Below, piece after piece: positions 11,599 through 23,759 of a stretch of DNA of 64,000 nucleotides (its first letter is position 1; every line of letters begins with the position of its first letter). Source of the DNA: Biscogniauxia marginata (taxonomy: Eukaryota > Ascomycota > Sordariomycetes > Xylariales > Xylariaceae); the NCBI GenBank assembly GCA_022695795.1, contig MU404093.1, positions 124,001 to 188,000 on the forward strand. The letters are read 5' to 3'. The notes under the pieces were generated by a model. That model was not told where the DNA came from and made no database searches. It was given only the letters and a program-made list of their open reading frames with translations. Position numbers and translations under genes: made by a program.

Positions 11599-13283
11599 CT
11601 ATTCTTGCTTAGAGAATATAGGCGGGTCTGAAAATCCATTCCATGACTCCTCGTCAGTCTCCTTAGGCGCCTGATCGGATTTGAGGTCGCCCTGGGATGT
11701 GGTAATAGATGTGTTTGCAGACACTACTGTTGTTTTGCTGGTTTGTTCTTCGAATAGATCCTCGGTCTTTGACTCTGCTGCCTCTACTACCACGGCGTCA
11801 CGTACTGGTGATGATGACCCGGGGGTAGGAAGGGGTTGGTTCTTCGATGAAAGAGAGGAGTTTGTTCTAGAGGGTGATTCATCTATAGAATTGTTGATAC
11901 ACTCCGATACTTGTCGCTTCTTCGACGATGGACTTCCACTAGATGCGGAGTGTTCGGCTGGGGACTTATTCTGCTTGGCTCGCAGAGGCGAATCAGGGGT
12001 GCCCGAACTTTGTGGCTTGCGGTTCCACTGAGCTAACATGTCTCTCACCTGTGGGGCCCAGACATCTTCCCCTTTGGCTAGATCCGAGAACTCTAGACAA
12101 TTGGAGCTTCCCAAGACAAAGTCTCCTTGCCGGCTTCGGCAGAGTTCGGCCATCATGGCGGCGGATGCGACCTTGGTACCAAGATCGTGACAGAAGCTCC
12201 GAACATAGAAGCCAGAAGTTACCGTCATTCGAATTCTCGCCGCGGGAGGCCCCTTGTCACTCCAAGGGGGTGGCGTGTCCGAATCAGGAACATCGGGGAT
12301 GAGATTAGAGCCCTTACCTGGCTTTGGGGCCGCGGGAGGCATGTCACCCAATGCTCCTGACATCAAGGGGAGATTCTGATGGTTTGCTTTCTTACGCTTA
12401 TTGACTCGGTCATAGACCAACGCATCGACGCTTTCGTCAGCCTTTCGCTTGAAGTTCTCGTGTTCCTTCAAAGCCTTAGTCTCCGCCTCTTCCTCCTCAG
12501 GACTAAGCTTCTTAGAGGACATCTGTTGCTTCTCGACTTTCCAAACGCGCTCGGCGAAACTCCGCTCGAACTCTGTAGCGTCCTCAGCCGGCCATCGATG
12601 GTCATGTGTGCCAGGCTCGTACCATTCCACCAGTTCGAGCTCGGACACATCGACCTCTCGAGTTGCAATTTCGCGTGGAATCGGCTTTCCTTCACGAGCG
12701 TATTCATACAGAGGCTTTCCCTCCATCTTAAGGGCGGAATAGAGCGGGGGCATCTGCTGAAATTTCCCACGGAAAGACTTGAGGGCCTCCTCAACCACGG
12801 GGCGAGTAACGTGTTCGTAAGCAGTCTTCTTAAGGACCTTGCCCACTCTGTCGTAGGTGTCGGTGCTGGCTCCGAACAAGACGACGGTCTCGTAGGTTTT
12901 GGTACAGTCTAGGAAGGATTGTAGCGACTTGGTGCCCTTTCCAACGCCGAGGATGAGCACACCAGTAGCGAGAGGATCCAGGGTGCCTCCATGGCCCATC
13001 TTGACGCGAATGTCGTTCTTGCCGAACTTGCGACGCTTCTTCTTTGTGTTGGACTCCTGAGACTTGTTTGCCAACTCTTGGTTTATCATGGGCTTGAAGA
13101 GCGCCGAAGGGTTGAAATGGTGTTGGCAATCTCGAATGACTTGGGCTGAGCTCATGCCCATGGGCTTGTTGATGCCTGCGCATCGGTGTCAGCAAGAGTA
13201 CTCACGATAGTGCTGGCACGAGAGACGCGCATACCGAAGACGCCATCCAAGACGGGACTGGAGCTAGAGCCGGAGGCTGCCAT
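11599..13283 (-). CDS. pus4: tRNA pseudouridine-55 synthase Pus4 (TruB family)
   Basis: Pus4 converts U55 of the tRNA T-loop to pseudouridine in cytosolic and mitochondrial tRNAs. Exons are 13283-13235 and 13175-11599; the 59-nt intron splits the family motif GINKPMGMSS exactly in frame, giving 541 residues. The catalytic loop MGHGGTLDPLATGVLILG carries the essential aspartate of TruB enzymes. Further family signatures are KTYETVVLFGASTDTYDR and, past an insert, TVTSGFYVRSFCHDLG. A charged insert of roughly 110 residues (Lys/Glu-rich, then Pro-rich) separates the two catalytic halves. A Ser-rich tail of about 150 residues follows the core. Both are expansions relative to bacterial TruB and look disordered. 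It is divergent from the RFTS-like gene, with 955 bp between starts. Confidence 0.96.
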
Positions 13284-14238
13284 CTTCCAGAATCTGACAG
13301 CTTTCATTCGAGAGGGAGGTGCTTAGAGAGAGGGTAGAGGAAAGACTGCCATGCGATGAAGCGGCCCAACAGAATGTGCAGGTTGTAATCGCGCCAGGTG
13401 CTGTGTTGGTAGGCAGCGCAGCTAAGGTTACGGCGCAAACGCGGCTTCAATTGATTTGGTGAAGGCCCAAAGTCGGGAGAGGAGTGGGAAGTGAAGGGGG
13501 AAGTAGAAGTGCAGGTGGAACTTTGCTGCAGAAATTGAATTGAATGGAATTTGGCGAAGTAGTAGAAAAATTTCTAGAGCTCATTGCTGATCCGGGAGGA
13601 ACGATGCGGGCGGGTGGGTGATGCTTATCGATTGGAGGTGGCCCCCCCCTTCTCTAACTCTAACAATAGTAAAAGGTACCTCTACCTAAGGTAGCAATCC
13701 CTAGCTGCGTACCAGTACAGGCTGCCGAAGGGGCTGATGGCGCTAATAGCAGGGGTGGGGTGTTATCTGCCGTTTGCATGTAGGTATTGTATGTACTTCC
13801 CTAGGTATGTACCACGGATACTACATAACACCAGCAAGGTTGCTGCACAAGCACTGCTGAAAGGTACATCCCCCATCGGCCCCGCATTCAGCACCAACGC
13901 CAATTCGCAGCAATTCAGCATGCGCGTTTCCATTTACCGATCAGCGCGTCTTCGCTCCCACATTCTCATCCTCCACCTACATTCACCACCTTCTACGAAC
14001 CTACGTAATTCTCCCGACCCAACTACTTATCCAACTGCCTTCGACACTCCCTAGGCCTCCTTTGCCTCGGTCTTCCCTACGCGACCTTCCGATCGAGAGT
14101 CATCCAACTCAACTACTCCGCCTTGAAGACTGGAATAGATACACCGAATATTCAGTTCCGTCCCGCCATCCTTCCCGCATCGCGCCATATACGAGCAGCG
14201 CCGCAACTCGACCCTAGACGCCCAAGCCCTCCGCGACA
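13284..14238. promoter_or_regulatory. Divergent upstream region, PUS4/RFTS-like gene
   Basis: This 955-bp gap between start codons contains several TACCTA/TAGGTA copies (13675-13690, 13781-13808) and a C/T-rich stretch before the plus-strand start. No gene is seen. Confidence 0.55.
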
Positions 14239-16670
14239 ATGGTCGGACTGAGGCGCCGCACGGCATCGGCTTCGACTGTCGCCACCGTCGACGAAAACGT
14301 GATCATATTCTACAAAGAGAATACAATCCTGAAGCCCGTGAGCCGTCGTGCTCATACCGATGATTGGCCCTGTTTCCTGCTCGCCGATGCCACTGTACAC
14401 CATCGCGATGGGACACTGGCAAACCTGCTGCATGTCGACTTAGAAGGCCCCTTCATCATCCGTGGGAGAGTTGAGGTTGAGAAGGACCAAAAGAGATTTC
14501 GTATGGTAACCTACTATATACATCTTGCTCTGGAATGCTCGACCGCTAACACGAACTAGTTGTCAACCGCCACACCAAGACTCGGTCACACTGGGTCCAG
14601 ATCCAGAATTCTGTCTCCTTTTCGATCGGGTTGAAAGACGATGGTCTATCAGTTCCTGTCCTTTGGGCTAGTGGCGAGGCTGGCTGGTACGAAATCGTGC
14701 CCTCCCAGAAATATATGGCCATGTGCGACCGCATGTTCCAGGGCATTTCCCTCCACTACGCCATCCTGGATCAGTACGAGGAGGCCCTCGAGAGGCTGCA
14801 CAAGAAGAAGAAGAACAGGAATAAGACTATACATGATGTGAAGCTACCTATGGACAATCTACTCTTCAAAGTAGGTACCCCTTGATTGACGAGTTGGATT
14901 AGAACATGGTAACTAATTTACTCGACAGTATGCTGTGACAGTCGGCGATGGCACCACATTGCCGGAAGCCTACCGGCGATGCAGAGAACAGGCCATATTC
15001 CTTCTATCGCACTTTCCGAAAGACACCGAATTTCATAACTGGTTGTCCACGGAGTTTGCTGTCAGACCTCCCTACCCCAACCAGATTGGTATGCATAGCC
15101 TAACTGACAGATCTTCAGGGCCTAAAACAAGACCTCGCTGAGAGGGAGTCGAAAGTCTCGAAGAATGCCAACGACTCTGAGCCTACTCCTTTGACGGCAG
15201 TGGCTTACCCTCCCCGGGAAAAATCTAGTTCGCTAGAGGTTTCTGATACAAAGAGGAAGGACAGGCTCTCATTGAAGAACTCTGCTACAAGGAGCACTCG
15301 TAGCAGTGAGCCGGTCGACCTCGCAGCAGTTGGCCTATCAGGCGATGGCTTGCCAACCCGGTCTAGATCCACGAAGGCAACGAGAAAACCTACAGTACCA
15401 GGTAGACCAGAGTCTCACGAGCAAGCTGATGTTGTAATGATTGATCTTTTAGATGATCCCCCAAACCCAAAAATGACACAAGGCCGACTGAGGAAGCGAA
15501 CCGCACTACGTGTTCCTACAGGCACTTCGGAGCAGCCCACCCCTCAAGATCCGAGCGAGGATGACATAGATTCTAAGACGGAGACGGAGTCTTCTATATC
15601 CGTTTTGATTAGCGCTTTGCAAAAACATCGAAATTCGATGCTTGAAGCGCTGAAAGAAGGCGGGCGGGGGAAGCATCCAGATAATCTTACCCCAAAGTCC
15701 TGGCAAACCAAGATCTATATGGAGTGTTCCATCAAACAATATCCGGCCTTGTCCGAGATTTGCCTATATTATGCTCGAGACTTTGCGCGGCTCCTTGGTC
15801 CTGAGTGGCACGATAGCCAATTCTATCAGTGGGCAAAGGAACATGAAGATGACGAGCCAACATTTGAACATATATCGGAGGCAGATATGAAGAGGATAGT
15901 GAGGCGAGCAAAAATGCCACATACGATTGCTCGCGAGGGACAAGCTTCAAAGGGAAGTAAACAACCAGAACCAGCCACAGCGCATTCGGAAAAACAGCCC
16001 AAGAGAGGCCGCGCAAGTGGTAAAGCCGCAGGACTACGGCCCTCAATAGGAAGCAAGAAGCGCCTACGCCACGAGGCGGACTCCGAAGATGGTATGGATC
16101 TGGACGAAGACGGATTGCCGAAGAAGACATCGAAAAAATCGCGGTATTTCACTGACGACGAAAATGACGAGGACGCACAAGACACAGCATCGTCGGACAG
16201 CGATGAACAGCCCGAGAGCAAGGATGAGCCACTAACCCGAGTAGTCGTTCGTGCCGAAAAGTTACCATCCACCACCCCCAAGGGCCTGAACAACACATGG
16301 ATATGTGAGGAGCCCGATTGCGGGTACATCGTCCGATCTGCCGACGAAGAAGAGGGCCAAGATCTCATCAGCGCGCACTACGAGGAACACGAGAAGGAAG
16401 CCCGCGACGTCGCCGAGGAGGCGGCGCTGAACAGAGTCAAACTCGCCGTTCAGGAGTCGCGAGGCCAGTTGCCCGTCGGGTATGCTTTACCCCTCCCCTC
16501 TGAACAACTGTATACCGTGCGACAACTGACAGCTTGCTTATAATTGTAGTCACCTGCTCGAGAAGATTCTCAGCATGGGCGAAAAGGCCTCGCAGCGGCG
16601 TGGCGACGACGCCGAGCTACTGAACGGCGAGCCCATTCCTCAACCTATCAAGCGCACCCTTCTAATCTGA
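14239..16670 (+). CDS. RFTS-like (DNMT1 replication-foci type) domain protein with C2H2-like finger
   Basis: Exons are 14239-14500, 14560-14870, 14929 to about 15060 or 15088, about 15111 or 15119 to 16479, and 16550-16670, giving 728-740 residues. The N-terminal half (about 1-250) resembles the replication-foci-targeting domain of DNMT1 and of fission-yeast Raf2; landmarks are WPCFLLADATVHH, SGEAGWYEIVPSQKYMAMCDRM and HYAILDQYEEALE. A long acidic and basic disordered middle with nuclear-localisation-like Lys/Arg clusters follows. A C2H2-like finger comes near the end: WICEEPDCGY, then HYEEHEKEA. No methyltransferase domain is present. In fission yeast Raf2 belongs to the CLRC complex that directs H3K9 methylation, so a chromatin role is plausible but inferred. 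The third intron is unresolved: a 22-nt candidate (15089-15110) has good signals, while a 58-nt candidate (15061-15118) has a weak GTCAGA donor. Both keep the frame. Confidence 0.82.
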
Positions 16671-18539
16671 TCTGATCTGGATATGATCTGATGCGGAAGA
16701 GAGGTCCTTGGTGCTTTTTCAGCATTCTCCGATGTTCTCCGTGACAAACCGTTTCTCAGCCCGACGTCGAACTGAGTTGAATAGAGGAGGTGTTCCCTTC
16801 TCTTGCCAACCCCCCTTTTTTTGACGTGGATCCTTGCCTCCTTTATCCTCTCCCCTTCCCCTTCCCTTCATGGCGGTGGTCTCACTCCTCCCCCCCCTTT
16901 TGTTTTTCGTCTTTACGCCTCGTGATGAACTACGAGTGGACATGCATACATTGCTAAATGCATTGGAATAAAGACAAGACCTACATACGATTTGTGTTTT
17001 ATGATTTGGCATTTGGATGGTGCCGTGTCACGTTGGTTGGTTGGTTGGTTGGAAACTTGAATGATCACTATGATACCCCCCCCCTCCCCTTCCCTAACAA
17101 CAACATTTGCTTATTTGCACACATACACATACACGAGATTCGAGAAGAACTACTACTTGTTGCCTTATGTTGCGTGTAGTGATAGGGTCCGTCACGAAGG
17201 CCGTTGATGTTGGCTTAGAACACTAAAAGCTACCTACCTAGATAGATAGATACGGATAGATAGATAGATTACCTTTGTCCCAACTTGGTTTGACATTGGA
17301 ATAACATGTCTATATCTCCCCGACTTGTATGTTTTATCTTCTTCTTGGAGTCTTGCGAAAGGCTTTGGCTACTGTGTACATGTATGCGCCTTGATACTAA
17401 AAATAAATACTATGGACGTACCTAAAGGTTTCCCCGGGATGTTTGATTACATTGGCTGGGGCCGAGATGGCGGAGATATTATTCTATCTCGGGTACCTTA
17501 TGTAGGTAGATAGGTAGGTTACGACGCCTACATGTATATAATGAATTAATTAATTGACTCATGTATGCTAAACTGCACCGCGTGCATGTGGTTTTGATCT
17601 ATTTAGACGGTACAGAGAGTTGCTGGACTCGGCAGGCGTACATGTACGCGCTACAAAAACAGGCCAAGTCGAGGTATCCCGCTCCTCCGAGGCAGATCGT
17701 CGGGTATAGAATATAGGGATGGGAATACGCGTTACACGTCTAAATCCACCATGTATCACACAAAAGCCTACCTCTCGTATACCAAGGACTAGACGACGTC
17801 AGCCCCCGCCAGTACACAGATCGAGTTTATTTCATTGAAAACTCCTTAAAGACAAGAGCGCGGGAAGGAGGAGAATATATCTTCATCTCCCTCCAAGCCA
17901 GTTTTGTCCCGGCCGATTGCTTGACTGACTCATCTATTATGTTCTAGACTCGAGCTCGGTAGGTACATACATACATAGATGGGAGGCTTTTCCCTCCCTC
18001 TAAAAACCTGAAGGGCATCAGGCGGCTTCCTAAGAAGGACAAGGAACAGGGAACCATGAGTGCTTAGCTACTAACACAAGTTATGAGCAGACCCTGGAAT
18101 TATTGTTTTAATCTCTCGTCGCCAAATCACCTAGCCTTTCCTTTTCTCTACTTTTTTTCCGATCTCTGAACGCCTTGCCTTGTCATCCTCGTCGTTACAG
18201 GAAACTAGTAAAAGAGGGGGCAGGAACCTAAGACCAGGTGATAACATATAGCCTTCATGAGTCGTGAACAGTTTTTAGGGTGACAACCCTCTCATAAAAT
18301 ACAGGCAGAAGGAATATTATGTCTCGAGAGCAAGTGCTCAATTTTCGTGAAGTCTGTCTAAGGTTGGCATTGATGACAATGGCCTCCCTTAACACCTACC
18401 AGGGATCGTCTGTTGATGGGAAAGATATTATCTGTTTGCTCGCCCAGTATCTCACGGTCGCTGCTCGAGACAGATGCCAATGGGATTGCTCTGTAGAGAT
18501 GCATTATCTAGACATGTCTCCGGACCGTCTAGAAAGCAT
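16671..18539. other. Convergent 3' intergenic region, no gene seen
   Basis: About 1.9 kb between the RFTS-like gene and MKT1 stop codons. It holds GATA and TAGGTA short repeats (17230-17270, 17500-17520, 17960-17980) and a TTGG tetranucleotide run near 17034-17050. No credible coding region is seen; an 18319-18555 plus-strand frame overlaps the MKT1 3' end and looks spurious. Confidence 0.6.
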
Positions 18540-21417
18540 TTATCGACGGAGCTGAAGGTATGTAGCCGCCTTGTCCCAGGCACCTCGATCAGCAGGCGTA
18601 ATCTCATTTGTGAGGGCCTTGACGCCAGCGTGGAGGGCACTGAAGAAGTCGCAGGCAATATCTAGATCTTCGAAAAAGTTGGTTGCAAATGGCACAAATT
18701 TGGTCGGAAATTCTGCCTTCTTCGCGGCTTTTTGATCGGCAGGCTCGTTGGGATGAACATCATCCAAGAATGTCTTGACGGCAATGCCAAGCGCAACGTC
18801 CGTATCCGCCAAGAAAGGTAGACTACATTCTATTAGTATATCTTGGTCACAAAAAATGATATTCTAGAAACGTACCTCTGGCCGATGTGTAGATAGTCAT
18901 CTCTCTCGCGCTTCGTCTGCGCAAACAGAAACATGGAAGCCACAATTGCTTCGATAACATCGCGGTTGGCCTCACGGATCGATGAGCTTAACGACCGGAA
19001 ACATAGGAAGTTCTTGCTCAGCGGGCCGGTGTAGCCATTGGCCTGATGGCGCAACTTCAGCAAAATCGCGCAGCGACTGATGAGTAGCAAGCTTGCTTTG
19101 TCGTCTTCGCTGCCGTTCATTGGGAGTCCATTTAGCTCCGGGTGCTGGTTTCGAGTGTTCAGAAGATCAAATCTGAGTAGCTCATAAGCCAAGAGAGCTG
19201 CCTCGAGTAGACCGGGGACTCCAGGGTTCTTTGCGACAGTCGGTTCGAGAGCTTCGAGAGATTTCGCCAACGCCTCGCCCCAAGATGTCAAGTTATGGTT
19301 GTCATCTACATAGCCACGAAGATGGAGGAAGCGCCAGATAGTGATGGATAATATGAGATCCGCAGCGACAATACCCTTGGGCTTCTCAGTAGCAATTGTG
19401 GATTTTGCGAAATCCTTGTTCCTTAAGGCCGTGATCTCGAAGATGATGGATCCGTGCTTCGCATTGGGGAAGTACTGCTGGACAGTATCGGCCTGGACAG
19501 CCCAAGTGTGCGCGCGTTGAAGAGCTTGGTTGTCTTGCTGACGGTACTCAATTTTGTGAGAGTACTTGTCGTCATACCAGACCTTTACCGTGATTGGCTT
19601 GTATTGGATACCTCGATGCAATCTCGGGAGAAGAAGGCTCATAGCCAACTCTCTGAAAGGCATGAGCTGGTTGGTGACCAGGTGTTTGTACTCGTCGGGT
19701 TTGCCTCCGTCTAGAGTCGGATAGACAACAATTTGACCGTGAGTGATCCAATTGAGTAGACGCGCTCCAATGAGGCCAGAGCTCATGTAGTGAAACAGTT
19801 CAGCTGGCAACTGATAGCCAAGATATTCCCAATTATCTTGTGTCAGTGTGTCAAAGTTGTGGACCTTGATCTCACCATTCTCGGCAATGTAGATGAAGTG
19901 ATCGACGCTCATTCGGGCCTTGCGATACTTCTGCAGCCAATTCGGGTCACCTCTCTTGCCCAGAATGTCGTTGAACGAGTTGCATGCAGTCGCAACCGAT
20001 TTCTCAGACGTTCGCAGCATGTTAACTGCGTCCTGGACAGATGACGGTTGGCGGGGAGTGATGGTAGGTTCCTTCAAGGGAGGGAACGCAGGGAGAAACG
20101 TGGTCCCTGTCATCAGTAAGGCGTCGATGAACATAGGCTCAGTAACACCCAGATTTTTGATGATGCTCTTCTTGGAGATGGCACTGAAGGTGCCAGCATC
20201 CCAGTCAATGAATCGAATCACGAATTCCTTAATTGGGTACAAGAGAAGCTCTTGAGAGCCCATGATAGCAGAAGCTTGTTCTGATTCGATCATATCAAAG
20301 TAGGCAAGCTTTACAGAGAGTTAGCTGAGATTTACAGGCAAGTCAGATACTCAACTTACTTGGGCAGAAGCGTTGAAGGGGGGCACTATGAAGTGAAGAT
20401 TACGGCGCTTGAGGATGCCCTGGAGTAAGGGGAATAGGTGGTGAACGAGGTATGCTCCTGGGTTGGGTTAGCCAAGTCCCCGTGATAAGAGGGAAAGGGA
20501 CAACAGCCGCTTACCTCTATGGGACCCAAACGCCGCCACCGCTTCATTAGCCTGGCTTTGGAAGTATAGGCCCCAGGCCTCATCGGTGCCCGCAATGGCT
20601 CGCTTTCCTCTCTGAACGGTGACATCGTCGGTCCCCACGACAGACTGGCCGTTGAAAATAAAGAAGGGCGTCGTCTTATTGGCCTTCCAGCTATCAAGGT
20701 CGCTTTCGATGTGTGCTTGAAGGCCAGTCAGGCCGCCAAGGGCTGGAAGGAGGGGCTCATGGTAGGGGGGGTTGTCGAGGAAGAGCTGAAGATAATAGGA
20801 AGCGTCGATTGCGATGGCAGTATCTTCGAGCTGGGAGACATCGGCGGTGCTATGAAAATTAGCTCTAGTCAGCGGGGAAAGGAGAAAGACAGCGAGGTGT
20901 TCTCGTACTTACCCAACCTGCTCATTGATCCAGTGGTCTTCGTAGGAGCCTGGGAAGCGCAGTCAGCAAAATGCCATTCTTACAGCTATAACGCAATCCA
21001 TGGCGGGTCCCTTTTCAACAGATTGCTAGGTATTTAACAGAGATGTCTCGGACAAAAACATATAGGGTGCAAGGAACGGCGGCTTTGAGACATCTTCATC
21101 TATGTCGGGGCATTCCAAAAGTCGTGCCAGCTAAGCGATATGCGCCGAAGTAGTATAGCAACCAAAGCCGCCATTGGTAGCAGAGAGCCGGACCGTAACT
21201 TGTCGTGTCGCTATATGCTTCAGGGCGGAGGGGGCATCGGCTTCGTTTACGTGGTTACGCTGACAGTGACGGCGATGGCAGCAGCAGTAGTGGTGGTGGT
21301 GATGGTGGATGGTGGAGGCGTTTGCCGGAAAACAGAAATCAGGCGAAAGCAGCCAGGCGCAAAGCAAAAAAAAGGTAGTGCGTGAGGAAAGCGACAGCTT
21401 CTGTACTTACTCTGCAT
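18540..21417 (-). CDS. mkt1: Post-transcriptional regulator Mkt1 (XPG-like fold)
   Basis: Mkt1 forms a complex with Pbp1 and controls translation and stability of specific mRNAs in yeast (HO and nuclear-encoded mitochondrial messages). Six exons on the minus strand (21417-21411, 20949-20913, 20849-20515, 20457-20360, 20308-18876, 18822-18540) give 730 residues with all phases matching. The XPG/FEN1-like N-terminal domain is clear: DTAIAIDASYYLQLFLD, PLLPALGGLTGLQAHIE and TTPFFIFNGQSVVGTDD. It is followed by an XPG-I-like part (GAYLVHHLFPLLQGILKRR, LAYFDMIESEQASAIMGS). The rest covers the Mkt1-specific domains, with PAELFHYMSSGLIGARLLNW near the middle. The first coding exon is only 7 nt (MQ plus one base) and is followed by a 461-nt intron; it is supported by a GTAAGT donor, a CTGAC branch site and a CAG acceptor. 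Confidence 0.94.
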
Positions 21418-22453
21418 CTTGAGGGAGCCCTACGGCTAGGACTGAAGCTGTTTATGGAAGCTTCAGCTAGTACCGGTGATAGTCTCGAAATCTGTTGCGA
21501 GTTGGGGAGATCACAGCGCGGAACGAAAAACACGGCGGCGCAGTTGGGTAAGGAGTGACTGGCTGAGCTCGGCAAAACAAAAATTCAAGAGGGAGAGGGA
21601 AAAGAGGTGGGAATAGAGAAAAAGAGTGAGAGGAGGGGAGGGCGGCGAAGGTGGGAAGTGCAATTGCGAGACTTGGGGGGGATGGAAGTTCTCGTTTGAG
21701 CTTTAAGAGCCTCGCCCGTTGTTGCCAATCCGTCAAACAATGACAACCTTATGGACCCTAACTTTTTGTGGCTGTCGACGGCACCAACAGAGCTACATGT
21801 AGGTACCCGGTAGGTACCTGTCAGGTTTATGTAGTGGAGGTATGAGCGGGTGTGTTCAGATTTCCATGTATACCTTGCTGTGGCTGTTCCCGTGGCTGGG
21901 CACCTCTGTATAAGCAAGTTAGGCACTGTAAGATAGGTACGTACGCAATGTCACAACTTCACATGCATGTATGCATACCTAGTCAACCTCAGCCCTGCTT
22001 ATTTTATTTCTTGGTTTTTGGTTTTCTATTTTTCTGTCTGGGTCGATTTGCTTTACATCGGCTTTGAATCAATTTCTTGCAAATGTACGATGGTACAGTA
22101 CATCACGGGTAACCTTATGTACCTATAAGTATGATACCTAATTTAGATTGCCCAGGTGATGCGGGATAGATACCTAAAATAGTGAAGTTAGATAAGCTGT
22201 CTGAACTATACTGGGGAAAAAAAAGAAACAAAGAGACGACGACTTTGGATCTGTATACCACACAGTTATCTACCAGACTGTGCGTTCGCTTCACCAACAG
22301 ACTTCTTAATGCGCACTTCAGCATTACTTTTCGTCAGATTTTACCACTCGTCTATTGAACACCTGACTTGCTTCATCAATTATCTATCCACCTGAACAAT
22401 CCAAAGGGCCAGACTAGGTTGCGAGCAAGTATTGACATCGATACGACTTCATC
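21418..22453. promoter_or_regulatory. Divergent upstream region, MKT1/dioxygenase
   Basis: About 1.04 kb between start codons. The MKT1 side is purine/pyrimidine asymmetric. The middle carries a dense TAGGTACC cluster (21801-21820). No gene is supported here. Confidence 0.55.
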
Positions 22454-23759
22454 ATGGCAGGAGCTGCGACCATCCCCATTATTGATATCTCAGCAGAGGG
22501 GACCGACCAGGCCCAGGTTGCAAAGGAGTTAGTGGATGCTGCAGCCGAGTATGGCTTCGTTTATGTCAGGAACACCGGGCAAGACATCCCGGCCGAACAG
22601 GTGGAAAAGGCCTTCACTGTGGTAGGTAACTTATGGTAACTTATTAATAAGGCTGTTCTTCTCTAGCAAAGCCCCCCTCGCGGACAATGTGGACTTTTCT
22701 CACCTAAAGAAAATACCTAGTCACGGATCCTCTTTGGCTCTCCACTCGAGGATAAGCAGAGATGCAAGATCGGAAGAAACAACCAGGGATGGTCAGGCAT
22801 GCACACAGAGACCTTGGACCCCGAGACTCAGCGAGTAAGCCGGAAGCCCTTCTCGTCTCGTTGGAACCCCCCACTAACAACGTGCTCTTAGATGGGAGAT
22901 CTCAAAGAGTAAATACACACGCATCTCGAGCCCATAGCCCCCCTCCCCTAAATAGAATGCTGACCGAAAGCGTCTGCATATCAGGGCCTTCAACTTCGGT
23001 ACCTTTGCCAACGGTAAGGCGACCCAGCCGATCCCATCGCGCATTGAACCCCACCAGGCCGAGCTCGGTGCGTTCCGCGAAGCCTGCCACTCGCTATGCC
23101 GCAAGCTGCTACTCCTCTTTGGTATCGGGCTTGGCGTCGACCCGCCCGACTTCTTTACCAACGCGCATTCTCCTGACAAGCCGTCGGGTTCGATCCTGCG
23201 GTTTTTGTACTATCCGCCACCGGGCGCCACGCCCTCCGCCGAGGACTCAGACATGCGCGCCGGTGCGCACTCGGACTACGGGTCGGTGGCGCTTCTCTTC
23301 CGGCTGAAGGGGCAAGCCGGACTAGAAATACTGACTCCGCACGACAATACCTGGGCGCCCGTCCCCGTATGTCCGCCGGGGACGGAGAACGATGCCTCGC
23401 CCCCTATCCTGGTCAACATAGGGGATCTGCTCTCGTACTGGACGAACGGCCTGCTGCGGAGCACCGTGCACCGGGTTACGTTTGCCAGCCCCGGCAATGC
23501 TGGCGCCGCGGGCCTGACGAATGGCGAGTCCACGGCGGATCCGCGGTATTCGATAGTCTTTTTCTGCCACCCAGCCGAAAAGACGCCGCTGACGGCGGTG
23601 CCCAGCGAGCGGGTGCGCAACTTCCAGGGCGGGCTGGAGGATGCCAAGGCACGGAACCCGTATGCTGAACGCAAGGTGCTAACTGCGGACGAGCACTTGC
23701 AGATGCGGCTGCAAGCGACGTATCTGCAAATGTACAGCGAGAAGGGGGAGGAGAAGTAA
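22454..23759 (+). CDS. Isopenicillin-N-synthase-like 2OG/Fe(II) dioxygenase
   Basis: Four exons (22454-22621, 22721-22834, 22892-22908, 22985-23759) give 357 residues. The N-terminal DIOX_N-type region (IPIIDIS, AAAEYGFVYVRNTG, GRNNQGWSGMHTETLDP) is typical of this plant- and fungal-type superfamily. The double-stranded beta-helix carries the iron ligands H195 and D197 (AGAHSDYGSVALLF) and H262 (RSTVHRVTF). The RxS motif that anchors 2-oxoglutarate is R287/S289 (RYSIVFF). Such enzymes hydroxylate, desaturate or cyclise small molecules; the substrate cannot be read from sequence. No biosynthetic genes flank it, so a secondary-metabolite role has no support from context. Exon 3 is a 17-nt micro-exon encoding MGDLK, needed to keep frame. 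Confidence 0.93.

Noticed and set aside
22454..23759. Penicillin or other antibiotic biosynthesis cluster
   Set aside because: The oxygenase is only IPNS-like; no NRPS, transferase or other pathway gene is nearby, and IPNS-type folds are common in fungi.
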